From Devosia sp. (GTDB taxonomy: Bacteria > Pseudomonadota > Alphaproteobacteria > Rhizobiales > Devosiaceae): DNA of 64,000 nucleotides. The notes below the pieces were generated by a model. It was not told the DNA's origin. It did not search any database and saw only the letters and a list, made by a program, of their open reading frames with translations. Position numbers and translations under genes: made by a program. The stretch covers positions 33,448 through 97,447 of the forward strand of contig NZ_JAQGJM010000011.1 of NCBI RefSeq assembly GCF_028290625.1, read 5' to 3'. Every line of letters starts with the position of its first letter. Positions within the stretch are counted from its first letter, which is position 1. Below, piece after piece: positions 27,205 to 35,476 of this stretch.

Positions 27205-27555
27205 ATGTCCGCCGCCTTCCTTCGCCCCGCAATCTTGATCCTGGCGCTTGCCGCCCCAGGCCTGCCGGCCTTTGCCCAGGCGCCAGCTTCGGTAAAATAC
27301 GAGTGCGAAGACCCGACCGGCTTTGAAGTGCTGGCGTGGATCACGCTGACAGGCACGCATTACAGCCTTACCTCCCAGATGCAGGTCAGCGGCGAGGGTG
27401 ACCTTTCCCTGCAGGACGGCGGCAGCGGCCTGGTGGTCCTGTCCGGCCCGCTCGCCAAGGATTTCGGGCTGCTCGGCGCCAAGCCGGCCTCGGGGCCAAA
27501 ACTGACTTTCGTCGATGAACGCGGCCCCGTTATGATCTGCCAACAGCAAGGCTGA
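27205..27555 (+). CDS. Small exported protein of unknown function (116 aa)
   Basis: The first 25 residues form a signal peptide ([15 protein letters not shown]). The mature part of about 90 residues is mostly strand-forming, with cysteines in [12 protein letters not shown] and VMICQQQ that could pair. I recognise no family. It starts 64 bases after the Lrp gene and ends three bases before the LysE gene, so the three may be co-transcribed. Confidence 0.65.
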   Translation: MSAAFLRPAILILALAAPGLPAFAQAPASVKYECEDPTGFEVLAWITLTGTHYSLTSQMQVSGEGDLSLQDGGSGLVVLSGPLAKDFGLLGAKPASGPKLTFVDERGPVMICQQQG

Positions 27556-27558
27556 CCC

Positions 27559-28206
27559 ATGCCCAGTTTCGTGCCCGACCTCTCCGTGATCCTGACCTTT
27601 GCGCTGGCCGCCTTCGTGCTCGCCATCACGCCGGGCCCCGACATGGCGCTGCAGATGTCGCGCGCCATCAACTATGGCCGCGCCCATGGCTTTGCCACCG
27701 CCGCCGGGGCGATGACGGGCGTCGTCGTGCACACGACCCTGGTGGCGTTGGGGATTTCGGTGCTGATCGTAGCGGCGCCGACGGCGTTCTGGGTGCTCAA
27801 GATTGCCGGGGCGATCTATCTGCTGTGGCTGGCCTACCAAGCCATCGTGCATGGCGGCGGCTTGCGGCTAGCCGCCAAGGCGGCGCGAGTGCCGACGCTC
27901 AAGGAGAGCTTTGCCACCGGGGTGGGCATCAACCTGCTGAACCCAAAGGTGCTGCTGTTCTTCATGACCTTCCTGCCGCAATTCGTCGATCGCCATGATG
28001 CGGCGGCCCCGGCGAAACTGTTTTTCCTCGGGGCCGAGTTCATCGTGGTCTCGATCCCGCTGGCGATTGCCATGGTGTTGGCCGCGGAGAAGCTGGCGGG
28101 GGTATTGCAGGCCAATGTCTGGGTCAGCCGCGCGCTGAACTGGACGTTTGCGGGGGTGTTTACTGCGTTCGCGGCGACGATATTGCTGGCCGAGGGACGG
28201 AAATAG
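27559..28206 (+). CDS. LysE-family amino-acid exporter (RhtB-type)
   Basis: A 215-residue inner-membrane protein with about six helices. The family's first-loop motif is ITPGPDMALQMSRAINYGRA near residue 25, and GINLLNPKVLLFFMTFLPQF around residue 120 is the second conserved block. Members export amino acids such as homoserine, threonine or lysine; the substrate is not clear. It is three bases downstream of the exported-protein gene and in the same direction as the Lrp regulator, which may be its activator or repressor. Confidence 0.92.
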   Translation: MPSFVPDLSVILTFALAAFVLAITPGPDMALQMSRAINYGRAHGFATAAGAMTGVVVHTTLVALGISVLIVAAPTAFWVLKIAGAIYLLWLAYQAIVHGGGLRLAAKAARVPTLKESFATGVGINLLNPKVLLFFMTFLPQFVDRHDAAAPAKLFFLGAEFIVVSIPLAIAMVLAAEKLAGVLQANVWVSRALNWTFAGVFTAFAATILLAEGRK

Positions 28207-28240
28207 GCGGGCTTTGCGATACCCCGATGCGGCCCACTCA

Positions 28241-28340
28241 CCGCATCCTTCCCGCGGACTTGATCCGCGGGCCTCTCATAGCACGGCGTGAGCGGATAGT
28301 GGCCCGCGGATCAAGTCCGCGGGAAGGACGGTGGTTGGGG
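28241..28340. repeat. Family A intergenic palindrome, copy 2
   Basis: Left arm CCGCGGACTTGATCCGCGG and its reverse complement CCGCGGATCAAGTCCGCGG face each other across about 40 bases. It fills the gap between the convergent LysE-family and GNAT genes and could end transcription from both. Confidence 0.88.
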
Positions 28341-28357
28341 AGCCACCTCGCTGAGCT

Positions 28358-28777
28358 TCAAAGCTTGAATTCGTAATATTTGATCGTGTCTTCCGCGCCG
28401 CCAAACCGGCGGTAGAGTCCGTTGGCCGCGTCGTTATCGATCTCGGTGCCGAGCCAGGCCTCGACACAGCCCAGCTCGCGGCCCCAGGCGAATAGCTCGG
28501 TGAGCATTGCGGTGGCTACACCCTGGCGCAGATAGGCCGTGGCGGTGCCGACTTCATCGACATAGAGCTCGGTGACCTTATCGGGATGGCGGTGCACCAC
28601 GCCGGCGCATTGGCCGACCACCAGGTCGCCATCCAGCGCCAGCACCATGATGTGCCCGGGCGCGGTCAGATAGGCAGATAGGCGCTCGGGATGGATCGGC
28701 TCATCGAACACATCGGCGGCGATATTGGCGAAGAGACCAACGTCGACGGCAGTGATGCGGCGGATGGTGAAAACCAT
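28358..28777 (-). CDS. GNAT-family N-acetyltransferase
   Basis: A 139-residue acetyl-CoA-dependent acetyltransferase. The acetyl-CoA loop is YLRQGVATAMLTELFAWGRE (Q-G-V-A) and the preceding strand is ELYVDEVGTA. The C-terminus AWLGTEIDNDAANGLYRRFG resembles aminoglycoside 3-N-acetyltransferase relatives, but the substrate is unknown. The start at 28777 (MVFTIRRITAVD) is preferred because the upstream extension runs into a repeat. Confidence 0.85.
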   Translation of the reverse strand: MVFTIRRITAVDVGLFANIAADVFDEPIHPERLSAYLTAPGHIMVLALDGDLVVGQCAGVVHRHPDKVTELYVDEVGTATAYLRQGVATAMLTELFAWGRELGCVEAWLGTEIDNDAANGLYRRFGGAEDTIKYYEFKL

Positions 28778-28801
28778 GGTCAATCCCCCAGATCCGGTGC
28801 C

Positions 28802-28928
28802 CGCCCACGTGGTTCGAGGCTCGAAGAGCTCGCACCTCGCCATGAGGGCTCAATCCTATCTCAACAGGCCCAGTAGTCCTCATGGTGAGGCAGGAGCGTA
28901 GCGACTCTCGAACCACGAGGGCGTGGCA
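28802..28928. repeat. Family B intergenic palindrome, copy 2
   Basis: It contains ACGTGGTTCGAGGCTCGAAG on the left and TCGAACCACGAGGGCGTGG on the right, with inner CACCTCGCCATGAGGGCT and AGTCCTCATGGTGAGG arms. The right end is flush with the rlmN stop codon at 28929. Confidence 0.83.
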
Positions 28929-30131
28929 CTATCCCGCCAGCGCTTCGCGGTCTTTCTTGCTCAGGCGTTCGGTTTCGCTCTTGAGCTGGCCACACGCCGC
29001 AAAGATATCGCGGCCGCGGGGGGTGCGGACGGGGCTAGCGTAGCCAGCCGCGTTGACGATATCGGCGAAGCGCTCGATGCGCGACGAGGGCGAGGTGCCG
29101 TAATTGCTGCCCGGCCAGGGATTGAACGGGATCAGATTGATCTTGGCGGGAATGTTGGCCAGCAGCCGCACCAGTTCGCGCGCATCGGCATCGGTATCGT
29201 TGATGCCGTCGAGCATCACATATTCGAAGGTGATGCGGCGGGAGTTGGAGACGCCGGGATAGTTGCGGCAGGCATCGAGCAGTTCCTTGAGCGGATACTT
29301 CTTGTTGATCGGCACCAGCACATCGCGCAGGTCGTCATTGACCGCATGCAGCGAGATGGCCAGCATCACGTCGATTTCGCGGCCGGTCGGCTCGATATAG
29401 GGCACGACGCCCGAGGTCGACAGCGTGATGCGGCGGCGGCTGAGGCTCATGCCATCGCCGGCCTGGGCGATCAGCAGCGCCTGCTTGACGTTCTCGTAAT
29501 TGTAGAGCGGCTCGCCCATGCCCATCATCACCACATTGGTGATGGCGCGGGTATCGCCATGGGGCACGAGGGCCCCATCGTTCGGGCGCACGCCGCCGGG
29601 GAAATCGCCCAGGCGTTCGCGCGCCATCAGCACCTGGCCGAGGATTTCGCCTGCGGTCAGGTTGCGCACCAGTTTTTGCGTACCGGTGTGGCAGAACGAG
29701 CAGGTCAGCGTGCAGCCCACCTGGGAGGAGACACACAGTGTCCCGCGGTCTTCCTCGGGGATGTAGACGGTCTCGACTTCGACCGGCGGATAGTTCGGAT
29801 TGGCCGGGTCGCGAAAACGGAACAGCCATTTGCGGGTGCCGTCGCTCGAAACCTGCTCGGAGACGATTTCGGGGCGGTCGAGGATAAAACTGTCGGCCAG
29901 CAGCTGGCGCACCGGCTTGGCCACATTGGTCATCTTGTCGAAATCGGTGACGCCGTTGACATAGAGCCAGTTCCACAACTGGCTGGCCCGCATGCGGCTT
30001 TCCTTCTCGGCGATCCCGACACCCTGCAGCGCTTCGGCCAGCATCGGCTTGCTCAGCCCGATCAGCGACGGCCGACTGAGCGAGGCAGGACGGATGGCGC
30101 TGGAATGGTCGAGATTGAGAGCAATGCTCAT
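28929..30131 (-). CDS. rlmN: 23S rRNA (adenine-2503-C2)-methyltransferase RlmN
   Basis: A radical-SAM enzyme that methylates A2503 of 23S rRNA, and usually A37 of some tRNAs. The 4Fe-4S cluster cysteines are in [11 protein letters not shown], and [15 protein letters not shown] and [10 protein letters not shown] are conserved SAM-binding blocks. The C-terminal [10 protein letters not shown] and FNPWPGSNY are typical, and CGQLK near the end holds the catalytic cysteine. The start at 30131 (MSIALNLDH) gives 400 residues; the frame is open 15 codons further. A repeat abuts its stop. Confidence 0.96.
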   Translation of the reverse strand: MSIALNLDHSSAIRPASLSRPSLIGLSKPMLAEALQGVGIAEKESRMRASQLWNWLYVNGVTDFDKMTNVAKPVRQLLADSFILDRPEIVSEQVSSDGTRKWLFRFRDPANPNYPPVEVETVYIPEEDRGTLCVSSQVGCTLTCSFCHTGTQKLVRNLTAGEILGQVLMARERLGDFPGGVRPNDGALVPHGDTRAITNVVMMGMGEPLYNYENVKQALLIAQAGDGMSLSRRRITLSTSGVVPYIEPTGREIDVMLAISLHAVNDDLRDVLVPINKKYPLKELLDACRNYPGVSNSRRITFEYVMLDGINDTDADARELVRLLANIPAKINLIPFNPWPGSNYGTSPSSRIERFADIVNAAGYASPVRTPRGRDIFAACGQLKSETERLSKKDREALAG

Positions 30132-30260
30132 GGCAAAGGGCGTCCGGACTTTAGGGAGTGGCGCGGCCAATAGCATATAGGCGCAGTTTGCGCAAAGTCA
30201 GGGGGTGCGGACGGGCAATGCGTGGAGCGCAGCGCGCACTTTAGGTGGAGCAACAAGCAT

Positions 30261-30370
30261 CCCCAACCACCGCGCCTCCCGCGGACTTGATCCGCGGGCC
30301 TCTGACAGCTTGTGCCGAATTGAGAGTGGCCCGCGGATCAAGTCCGCGGGAAGGCCCGTGGTTGGGGAGG
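30261..30370. repeat. Family A intergenic palindrome, copy 3
   Basis: It is bounded by CCCCAACCAC and GTGGTTGGGG, giving outer arms in addition to the CCGCGGACTTGATCCGCGG inner arms. It lies between the IalB-like gene and rlmN. Confidence 0.88.
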
Positions 30371-30403
30371 CATTTGGGGATATACAATACTCAAGTTAAA
30401 GTC

Positions 30404-30907
30404 TTAGCTGCAATCCGCCATCGCCTGCGAGGCAGCCGTGGCGCCGGACAGCGAGAAAGTCTCGGTGATCTTGATGCCGGCAGCGGACGTGCCTTCGACC
30501 ACCATGCTCGAGCCGGCGCGGATGGCGCTGGCCAGCGTCGCGCTCTGGCTGGCGTCGTCGAGCCAGGCAGCGTCGTTCTGGGTGAACAGGTTAAACACCT
30601 GCCCGCTGACATTGACCGTGGCGGCGCTATCGGGCGCGAAGGTGAAGCCGGCGACCAGGTTGAACTCGTTGGCGATGTTCTCGCCCGGGCGATTGGTGAT
30701 GTAGAGGCTGCCCTGCGTATAGCCATCGGGCTCGGGCGAAACCTTCTTGGGCTTGGTCATCGCAAAGCAGACCGGGCCGGTGCCATCCGCCGCCGCATAG
30801 GACGACCAGTCGCGATAATCTCCGAGCAGGCGCACATTCTGCGCAGCGGCCGATCCGGCCATGATGACGGTGGCGGAGATCGCCAGCAGCAGTGCGCGCA
30901 GGGTCAT
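30404..30907 (-). CDS. IalB-like secreted protein (second of a pair)
   Basis: A 167-residue secreted protein with a signal peptide (LLLAISATVIMAGSAAAQ). The mature part resembles the invasion-associated locus B family, with DWSSYAAADGTGPVCFAMTK near the start, a repeated ITETFSLSGATAA block before the end and a C-terminal cysteine that can pair with the first. IalB proteins of Bartonella aid erythrocyte entry, but homologues are common in free-living alphaproteobacteria with no known role. A paralogue lies 161 bases upstream in the same direction. Confidence 0.8.
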   Translation of the reverse strand: MTLRALLLAISATVIMAGSAAAQNVRLLGDYRDWSSYAAADGTGPVCFAMTKPKKVSPEPDGYTQGSLYITNRPGENIANEFNLVAGFTFAPDSAATVNVSGQVFNLFTQNDAAWLDDASQSATLASAIRAGSSMVVEGTSAAGIKITETFSLSGATAASQAMADCS

Positions 30908-31068
30908 TGAACTTGGCCTCATCAATTCTGCAGACGATATCGCAAGGATCGCCTCGCCCAATTATGGCGTTTGCGCGCCGCGGGCAACCGCAAACTCGCG
31001 CCCTTCACACCATAGTCATGCAAAGGCCCCCGCCACTGGACGGAGGCCGGAGCCATGTGGGGTGCCGA

Positions 31069-31596
31069 TCAGGCGCAGGCTGCGTCGATGGCTTTCATCG
31101 CCGCGGTGGCGCCGCTGAGCGAATAGGTATCGCTGGTATTGGTGCCGCGCTGGCTGGTGCCTTTGACGACCAGATTGGTGCCGGCCTTGAACGCCGCCAC
31201 GAACCCGCCTTCGTCGCCGGTCGAGGCCAGCCAGCCGGCCGAGCCTTCCACCACCATCGGATAGACCTTGCCATCGATCGCCGCGCTCGCCTTGGCGTCG
31301 GTGGCATTGTACGGATAGCCGATTATGGTCTGGACTTCGTTCTTGGTGCCCATTCCCTTGCGGTGGATGATCATGAAATGGATCGGGTCGCGATTGGCGC
31401 CACTGGGTTCACTCGCGGAGGGCGCGGCTGAGATATAGCAGATCTTGCCGCTCGCATCGGTCGCTGTCCAGGCGGACCAGGCGTTGAAAGTGCCCAATTC
31501 GGTTGCGGCCTGTTGCTGTGCCTGCGCGGCAGGCGCCAAACCCATCAATGCGGACACCGCAAGCCCAAGGACCAGGCCACCGGTTTTCGTCATCAT
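31069..31596 (-). CDS. IalB-like secreted protein (first of a pair)
   Basis: A 175-residue secreted protein with signal peptide GGLVLGLAVSALMGLAPAAQ. It shares with its neighbour the W-S-A-W...C segment (FNAWSAWTATDASGKICYI), the TYSLSGATAAMKAIDAAC end and the overall length, so the two arose by duplication. Function is inferred only at the family level (IalB-like). The start is uncertain: ATG at 31596 has AGAGGA about ten bases upstream, while a TTG two codons earlier is closer. Confidence 0.8.
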   Translation of the reverse strand: MMTKTGGLVLGLAVSALMGLAPAAQAQQQAATELGTFNAWSAWTATDASGKICYISAAPSASEPSGANRDPIHFMIIHRKGMGTKNEVQTIIGYPYNATDAKASAAIDGKVYPMVVEGSAGWLASTGDEGGFVAAFKAGTNLVVKGTSQRGTNTSDTYSLSGATAAMKAIDAACA

Positions 31597-31821
31597 TGCC
31601 AATACATCCTCTGTTTAATCGGTCCGTGGTCGAGAACACGCGCCCGCAAGCTTGCCCCCAACAGCGTTACCAGGAAGTCAAATGCCGCCGCATTTGATTA
31701 AAACCTGCAATGGAAGCCAATCATGACGGCAATTTGGCGCGAAGTTCAGCCGTTACCAGCGTTTGCGCCGCTATGGTTAAGGTTTCGCTAACATAAGCGT
31801 GAACGTGATGGTTTTAAACGC

Positions 31822-32361
31822 CTATGCGGCAAGGGGGTAGCTCTGCTCGACCACATAGGGACCGCCGCCAACGGAGTCCTTGCTGGAAAACAGCACGAAG
31901 CGCCCCACGGTGAAGCTCAGTGGCTCGAAGCGGCCAGATTGGGCCAGGAACCACGCCACATCCTGCGCGCTCGATCCGCGCAGCCGCGCCAGCGACACAT
32001 GCGGCACGAATTTGCGCCCCTCTGGCTCCAGCCCTGCCCGTTGCAGCACCCGCTCCTGCGCCGCCTGCAGCCGCACCAGGTTCTCGTTGACATCGACGCC
32101 GGCATAGAGCGCCCGCGGGGTATTGCCCCCAAAGGTCGCCAAATGGTTGAGCCGCACCTGGAACGACATGGAATTGCTGAGCCGGTCGAGGCTGTCGGCA
32201 ACATCATTGGCGGTGGTGTTGTCCACGTCGCCAATAAAGCGCAGCGTGATGTGATAGTTTTCGGGATCGATCCAGCGCGCGCCCGTGAGGCCACCACGCT
32301 TCATGGAGAGTGCCAATCCCACTTCGGCGGGGACTTCGAGGCCGGTAAAGAGCCGGGGCAT
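31822..32361 (-). CDS. thpR: RNA 2',3'-cyclic phosphodiesterase (2H family)
   Basis: A 179-residue 2H phosphoesterase with both catalytic histidine motifs: HITL in YHITLRFIGDVDN near residue 43 and HVSL in KFVPHVSLARLRG near residue 130. The N-terminus MPRLFTGLEVPAEVG fixes the start at 32361; the frame is open for 70 further codons with no homology. ThpR (LigT) opens 2',3'-cyclic phosphate ends of RNA and may work in RNA repair. It is divergent from the Bax-inhibitor-1 gene. Confidence 0.93.
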   Translation of the reverse strand: MPRLFTGLEVPAEVGLALSMKRGGLTGARWIDPENYHITLRFIGDVDNTTANDVADSLDRLSNSMSFQVRLNHLATFGGNTPRALYAGVDVNENLVRLQAAQERVLQRAGLEPEGRKFVPHVSLARLRGSSAQDVAWFLAQSGRFEPLSFTVGRFVLFSSKDSVGGGPYVVEQSYPLAA

Positions 32362-32575
32362 ATAACCCTCCTCTTTGAAAAGGACGACGAACACAGGAGC
32401 GACTTGCCCACCAAGCCTAGCACAAGGATTCCGGGCGAACAGGGCCTTATTGTCACGCTCCGCGGAGCGGCCTTGTAAAAGACTGGGTCTGCATCCATAT
32501 TCTTGGCCAAGTGGCAGGAAATGCCTCCGGCGGAGCAGAAATCCGCATCCGATTGCTAGGGAAAGGATCACGACT

Positions 32576-33346
32576 ATGGCTGAATATGACCGTCAGACCC
32601 TCAATACGCGGGCCGGCTCGGCCGCTGCCATTGACGAGGGCCTACGCAGCTACATGCTGCGCGTTTACAATTACATGGGTATCGGCCTGGTCGTGACCGG
32701 CCTCGTGGCGTATTTCGCCAATGCCGCCGCGCTGACCACCAATGCCGACGCCGCCGTTGGCACGCTCGCCAATGGCACGATGGTCACCCAATGGGGCGCC
32801 CTGCTCTATACCAGCCCGCTGGCCTGGGTCGTCATGCTGGCCCCGCTCGCGTTCGTGATGGTGCTGAGCTTCGGCATCAACAAGATGAGCGTCGGCACCG
32901 CACAGCTGGTGTTCTGGGCTTTTGCCGCCGTCATGGGCCTGTCGCTGTCGTCGATCTTCCTGGTCTATACCGGCGCTTCGATCTCCAAGGTGTTCTTCAT
33001 CACCGCCGCTACCTTCGGCGCGATGAGCCTTTACGGCTACACCACCAAGCGTGACCTGACCTCGATCGGCAACTTCCTGATCATGGGCCTGATCGGCCTC
33101 ATCATCGCCTCGATCGTCAACATTTTCCTCGCATCCTCGATGCTCGACTTCGCCATCTCGGCTGTCGGCGTGCTGATCTTCGTCGGCCTGACCGCCTATG
33201 ACACCCAGAAGATCAAGGAAAGCTACAACGAGGCGCATGGCATGGACGTGATGGCCAAGAATGCCATCATGGGCGCGCTGTCGCTCTACCTCGACTTCAT
33301 CAACCTGTTCATGATGCTGCTGCGCCTGTTCGGCAACCGCAACTAA
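32576..33346 (+). CDS. Bax inhibitor-1 / YccA-family membrane protein
   Basis: A 256-residue protein with seven predicted helices, for example YMGIGLVVTGLVAYFANA, PLAWVVMLAPLAFVMVLSFG and LIMGLIGLIIASIVNIFLAS. The C-terminal SLYLDFINLFMMLLRLFG is the BI-1 signature with the functional aspartate. A pH-dependent calcium leak is known for a bacterial homologue; the role here is inferred. GGGAAAGGA lies before the ATG. A strong terminator follows. Confidence 0.93.
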   Translation: MAEYDRQTLNTRAGSAAAIDEGLRSYMLRVYNYMGIGLVVTGLVAYFANAAALTTNADAAVGTLANGTMVTQWGALLYTSPLAWVVMLAPLAFVMVLSFGINKMSVGTAQLVFWAFAAVMGLSLSSIFLVYTGASISKVFFITAATFGAMSLYGYTTKRDLTSIGNFLIMGLIGLIIASIVNIFLASSMLDFAISAVGVLIFVGLTAYDTQKIKESYNEAHGMDVMAKNAIMGALSLYLDFINLFMMLLRLFGNRN

Positions 33347-33375
33347 ACACCAGATTTGGTGGACGACAAATCGGG

Positions 33376-33410
33376 CCGCGGTCTACAAGGACCGCGGTCT
33401 TTTTGTTTTT
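33376..33410 (+). terminator. Rho-independent terminator after the BI-1 gene
   Basis: CCGCGGTC and GACCGCGG form an 8-bp stem around TACAAG, followed by TCTTTTTGTTTTT on the plus strand. It lies 30 bases after the BI-1 stop and just before the GNAT start. Confidence 0.88.
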
Positions 33411-33423
33411 GCCGGTAGCCGCC

Positions 33424-33921
33424 ATGTCTGAAATCAGCCTGCGCCCCTTCGCCTGGAGCGACGTCCCCGCCATCACCGCCATCTACCGGCACTATGTGGA
33501 GACCTCGACGGCAACGTTCGACACCGAGGCGCCGGGCGAACTCAAGATGGCCGAGAAATTCGGCCACATGCTCGAGGAGCGCCACCCCATCGTCATCGCC
33601 GAACGGGCGGGCGAGCTGGTCGGCTATGCCTATGCGTCGACCTATCGCCCCCGCTTCGCCTACCGCTTCACCTGCGAGGATAGCCTCTATATCCGCCCCG
33701 ATGCCACCGGCGCGGGCCTGGGCCGGCGGCTGCTGAGCGAACTGATCACACAGAGCCAGGCCTTCGGCTTCAAGCAGATGATCGGCGTCATCACCGCCGA
33801 ATCCGCCGCCTCCATCGCCCTGCACGAGAAATTCGGGTTTCACACGGTGGGCCGGCATACGGCGCTAGGGCTGAAGTTCGATCGGTGGCTGGATGTCGTG
33901 CATATGCAGAAGGCGCTGTGA
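33424..33921 (+). CDS. GNAT N-acetyltransferase (phosphinothricin acetyltransferase-like)
   Basis: A 165-residue acetyltransferase. It resembles Pat/YncA-type enzymes: YRHYVETSTATFDTEAPG near the N-terminus, YASTYRPRFAYRFTCEDSLYI (in parts), and RPDATGAGLGRRLLSELI holding the acetyl-CoA loop. HEKFGFHTVGRHTALGLKF is the C-terminal core. It may detoxify phosphinothricin or methionine sulfone, but this is by family only. The ATG at 33424 follows the terminator of the BI-1 gene. A decayed antitoxin frame overlaps its stop (TGATG). Confidence 0.88.
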   Translation: MSEISLRPFAWSDVPAITAIYRHYVETSTATFDTEAPGELKMAEKFGHMLEERHPIVIAERAGELVGYAYASTYRPRFAYRFTCEDSLYIRPDATGAGLGRRLLSELITQSQAFGFKQMIGVITAESAASIALHEKFGFHTVGRHTALGLKFDRWLDVVHMQKAL

Positions 33922-34091
33922 TGAGTGCGACCCAAAAGGGCCCGCCGCCGGATGACTATGATCCAGTCGCCCCGCTCACGGATTAAGAGATCAAAGGGTT
34001 GAGGCCTGCTCGGGAATTCTTCGCCGAGCACGGTCTGCCTATGCCCAAGCCGCTCAGCCGGCCGAAAGCTGAGCGCACCAAGCTGACGTGA
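33921..34091 (+). pseudogene. Decayed BrnA-like antitoxin gene (in-frame stop, 3' truncated)
   Basis: Starting at an ATG that overlaps the preceding stop (TGATG), the frame reads YDPVAPLTD, a TAA stop, then EIKGLRPAREFFAEHGLPMP, a short basic KPLSRPKAERTKLT segment and TGA. The layout LTDEEI-RPAREF-RPKAER is that of BrnA/DUF4415-type antitoxins, where the ribbon-helix-helix domain would follow exactly where this frame ends. The in-frame stop removes one residue of the D/E-E-I motif. No BrnT toxin gene is present next to it. I infer a remnant of a lost toxin-antitoxin pair; a real short peptide is possible but less likely. Confidence 0.7.
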
Positions 34092-34107
34092 AGACAAGGA
34101 CAATGCC

Positions 34108-34581
34108 TTAGGCCACGAGCTGCTTGCGCATTGGGTAGCCGTTGACCACGCGACCGCCGGCCTGTGGGCCAGCCGCTTGCCAGCCGCGGCTTTCATAAAA
34201 CCCACATGCGGTCAGGGTCGCTTCGAGGCGACCCTCGCTGTGCCCAAGTGCGAGCAGGGCTGCTTCGAGCCGCGTCAGCATGGCGCTGCTAATGCCAGAA
34301 AAACGTGCGGCGGGGTCGACGTAATTGAGGGCGACATGGCCATCTGTGGTCACCGCGCCGACGGCGACGATGACACCCTCGCGCTCGGCCACGTAGATGT
34401 GCAAACCTGGATTGGCCAGCATGGCGGCTACGCCGGCCTCGCTCTTGTTGCGTGTCCACGCTGCGATCGCGCTGGGATCGCCTCCATGGTCGGCAGCGCA
34501 CAGTTCGGTGATTGAATTCGTCAGCACTAGACTCATGGCCGGCACATCGGCTGGCGTCGCCAGGCGAATTGCGTCACTCAC
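34108..34581 (-). CDS. GNAT-family N-acetyltransferase
   Basis: A 157-residue acetyltransferase. IRLATPADVPAMSLVLTNSI is the typical N-terminal helix-strand pair, HIYVAEREGVIVAVGAV the central strands, and ARFSGISSAMLTRLEAALLA the position of the acetyl-CoA loop, here with an unusual F-S-G-I-S core instead of R/Q-x-x-G-x-G/A. The C-terminal ACGFYESRGWQ is clear. The substrate is unknown. It follows the DUF2794 gene by 19 bases on the same strand. Confidence 0.8.
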   Translation of the reverse strand: MSDAIRLATPADVPAMSLVLTNSITELCAADHGGDPSAIAAWTRNKSEAGVAAMLANPGLHIYVAEREGVIVAVGAVTTDGHVALNYVDPAARFSGISSAMLTRLEAALLALGHSEGRLEATLTACGFYESRGWQAAGPQAGGRVVNGYPMRKQLVA

Positions 34582-34600
34582 AATCGGGCACCGGCGATAA

Positions 34601-35014
34601 TTACCCCACCACGGCCAGTTGCGGGTCGAGCACGCGCAGCACGACCGCGATGTCGTGGCCGCGCTTGAGAATGCGGCCCTGCTGGTTGGTTACGGTGTAT
34701 TGTCCCTGCTTGTTGCGCATTTTGGGGGTCTTTTCCACGATGAACAGCGGTCGTTCGGAGACGCGGGCATAAATCGAAAACACGGCCCGGTCGCGCAAGA
34801 AATCCATGGCATAGTCACGCCATTCGCCCTGGCCGACCTTGCGGCCATAGACATTGAGAATTGTCGCCAGCTCGCGCCGGTCGAACGCCACGATACCCGG
34901 CACCTTGCTGGCTGCCGGAACCGCCGGCGGATCACTGATATGGACCAGCGACAGGCTGACATTGTCCTGGTCTGGGGTACGGCCTTGCGCCAAGTCCCTA
35001 AGCCTCCGCGTCAT
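34601..35014 (-). CDS. DUF2794 family protein
   Basis: A 137-residue cytoplasmic protein typical of alphaproteobacteria. VAFDRRELATILNVYGRKV in the middle, WRDYAMDFLRDRAVFSIYAR and RPLFIVEKTPKMRNKQGQYT (in parts) are the conserved blocks, and KRGHDIAVVLRVLDPQL ends it. The function is unknown. It is upstream of a GNAT gene and likely co-transcribed. Its presence supports an alphaproteobacterial origin of the window. Confidence 0.9.
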   Translation of the reverse strand: MTRRLRDLAQGRTPDQDNVSLSLVHISDPPAVPAASKVPGIVAFDRRELATILNVYGRKVGQGEWRDYAMDFLRDRAVFSIYARVSERPLFIVEKTPKMRNKQGQYTVTNQQGRILKRGHDIAVVLRVLDPQLAVVG

Positions 35015-35476
35015 TGTGCTGTCATGATTGCCAGATTTGCCGGGACTGGCAAGCGCTTTGCGCGCGCCTCGCTCACAAATGAAGATTCCCCATTTTGGTC
35101 ACATTCTGTCCCTGTCCTCGCCAAAATGCGCAGTCAATGTCTCCCCATTGCCTCCAGTGATCGGCAGCCGGGCTGAATGAGCCCCCAAACCTGAGGCCCG
35201 GCTGTTGATCGCCTCCAAGTTGACCAGTCAATCTTCTCCCCTCCCTGCCCCCAGGGAGGGGATTTGTTTTTGGGGGTATGGTCCGCGTGAGTTGTGTTGC
35301 CGGCTGCATGCCACGCCCTCGTGGTTCGAGGCTCGTGAAGAACTCGCACCTCACCATGAGGGCTACTGGAAAATCATGGTCCGTCAGTAGTAGTCCTCAT
35401 GGTGAGGTGGGAAGCGAAGCTGACCCTCGAACCACGAAGGCGTGGCACCGTATCCAGGCAAATTAATCCAGCAGCC
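35015..35476. other. Intergenic stretch holding a family B repeat
   Basis: The 462 bases between the DUF1223 and DUF2794 genes hold a CTCCCTGCCCCCAGGGAG hairpin near 35241 and a family B palindrome at 35309-35447. The part next to the DUF2794 start must carry its promoter, but no clear boxes are visible. No gene is supported. Confidence 0.6.
35309..35447. repeat. Family B intergenic palindrome, copy 3
   Basis: It starts TGCCACGCCCTCGTGGTTCG and ends ACCACGAAGGCGTGGCA. Inner CACCTCACCATGAGGGCTAC and AGTCCTCATGGTGAGG arms match copies 1 and 2. It ends about 30 bases from the DUF1223 stop. Confidence 0.87.
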
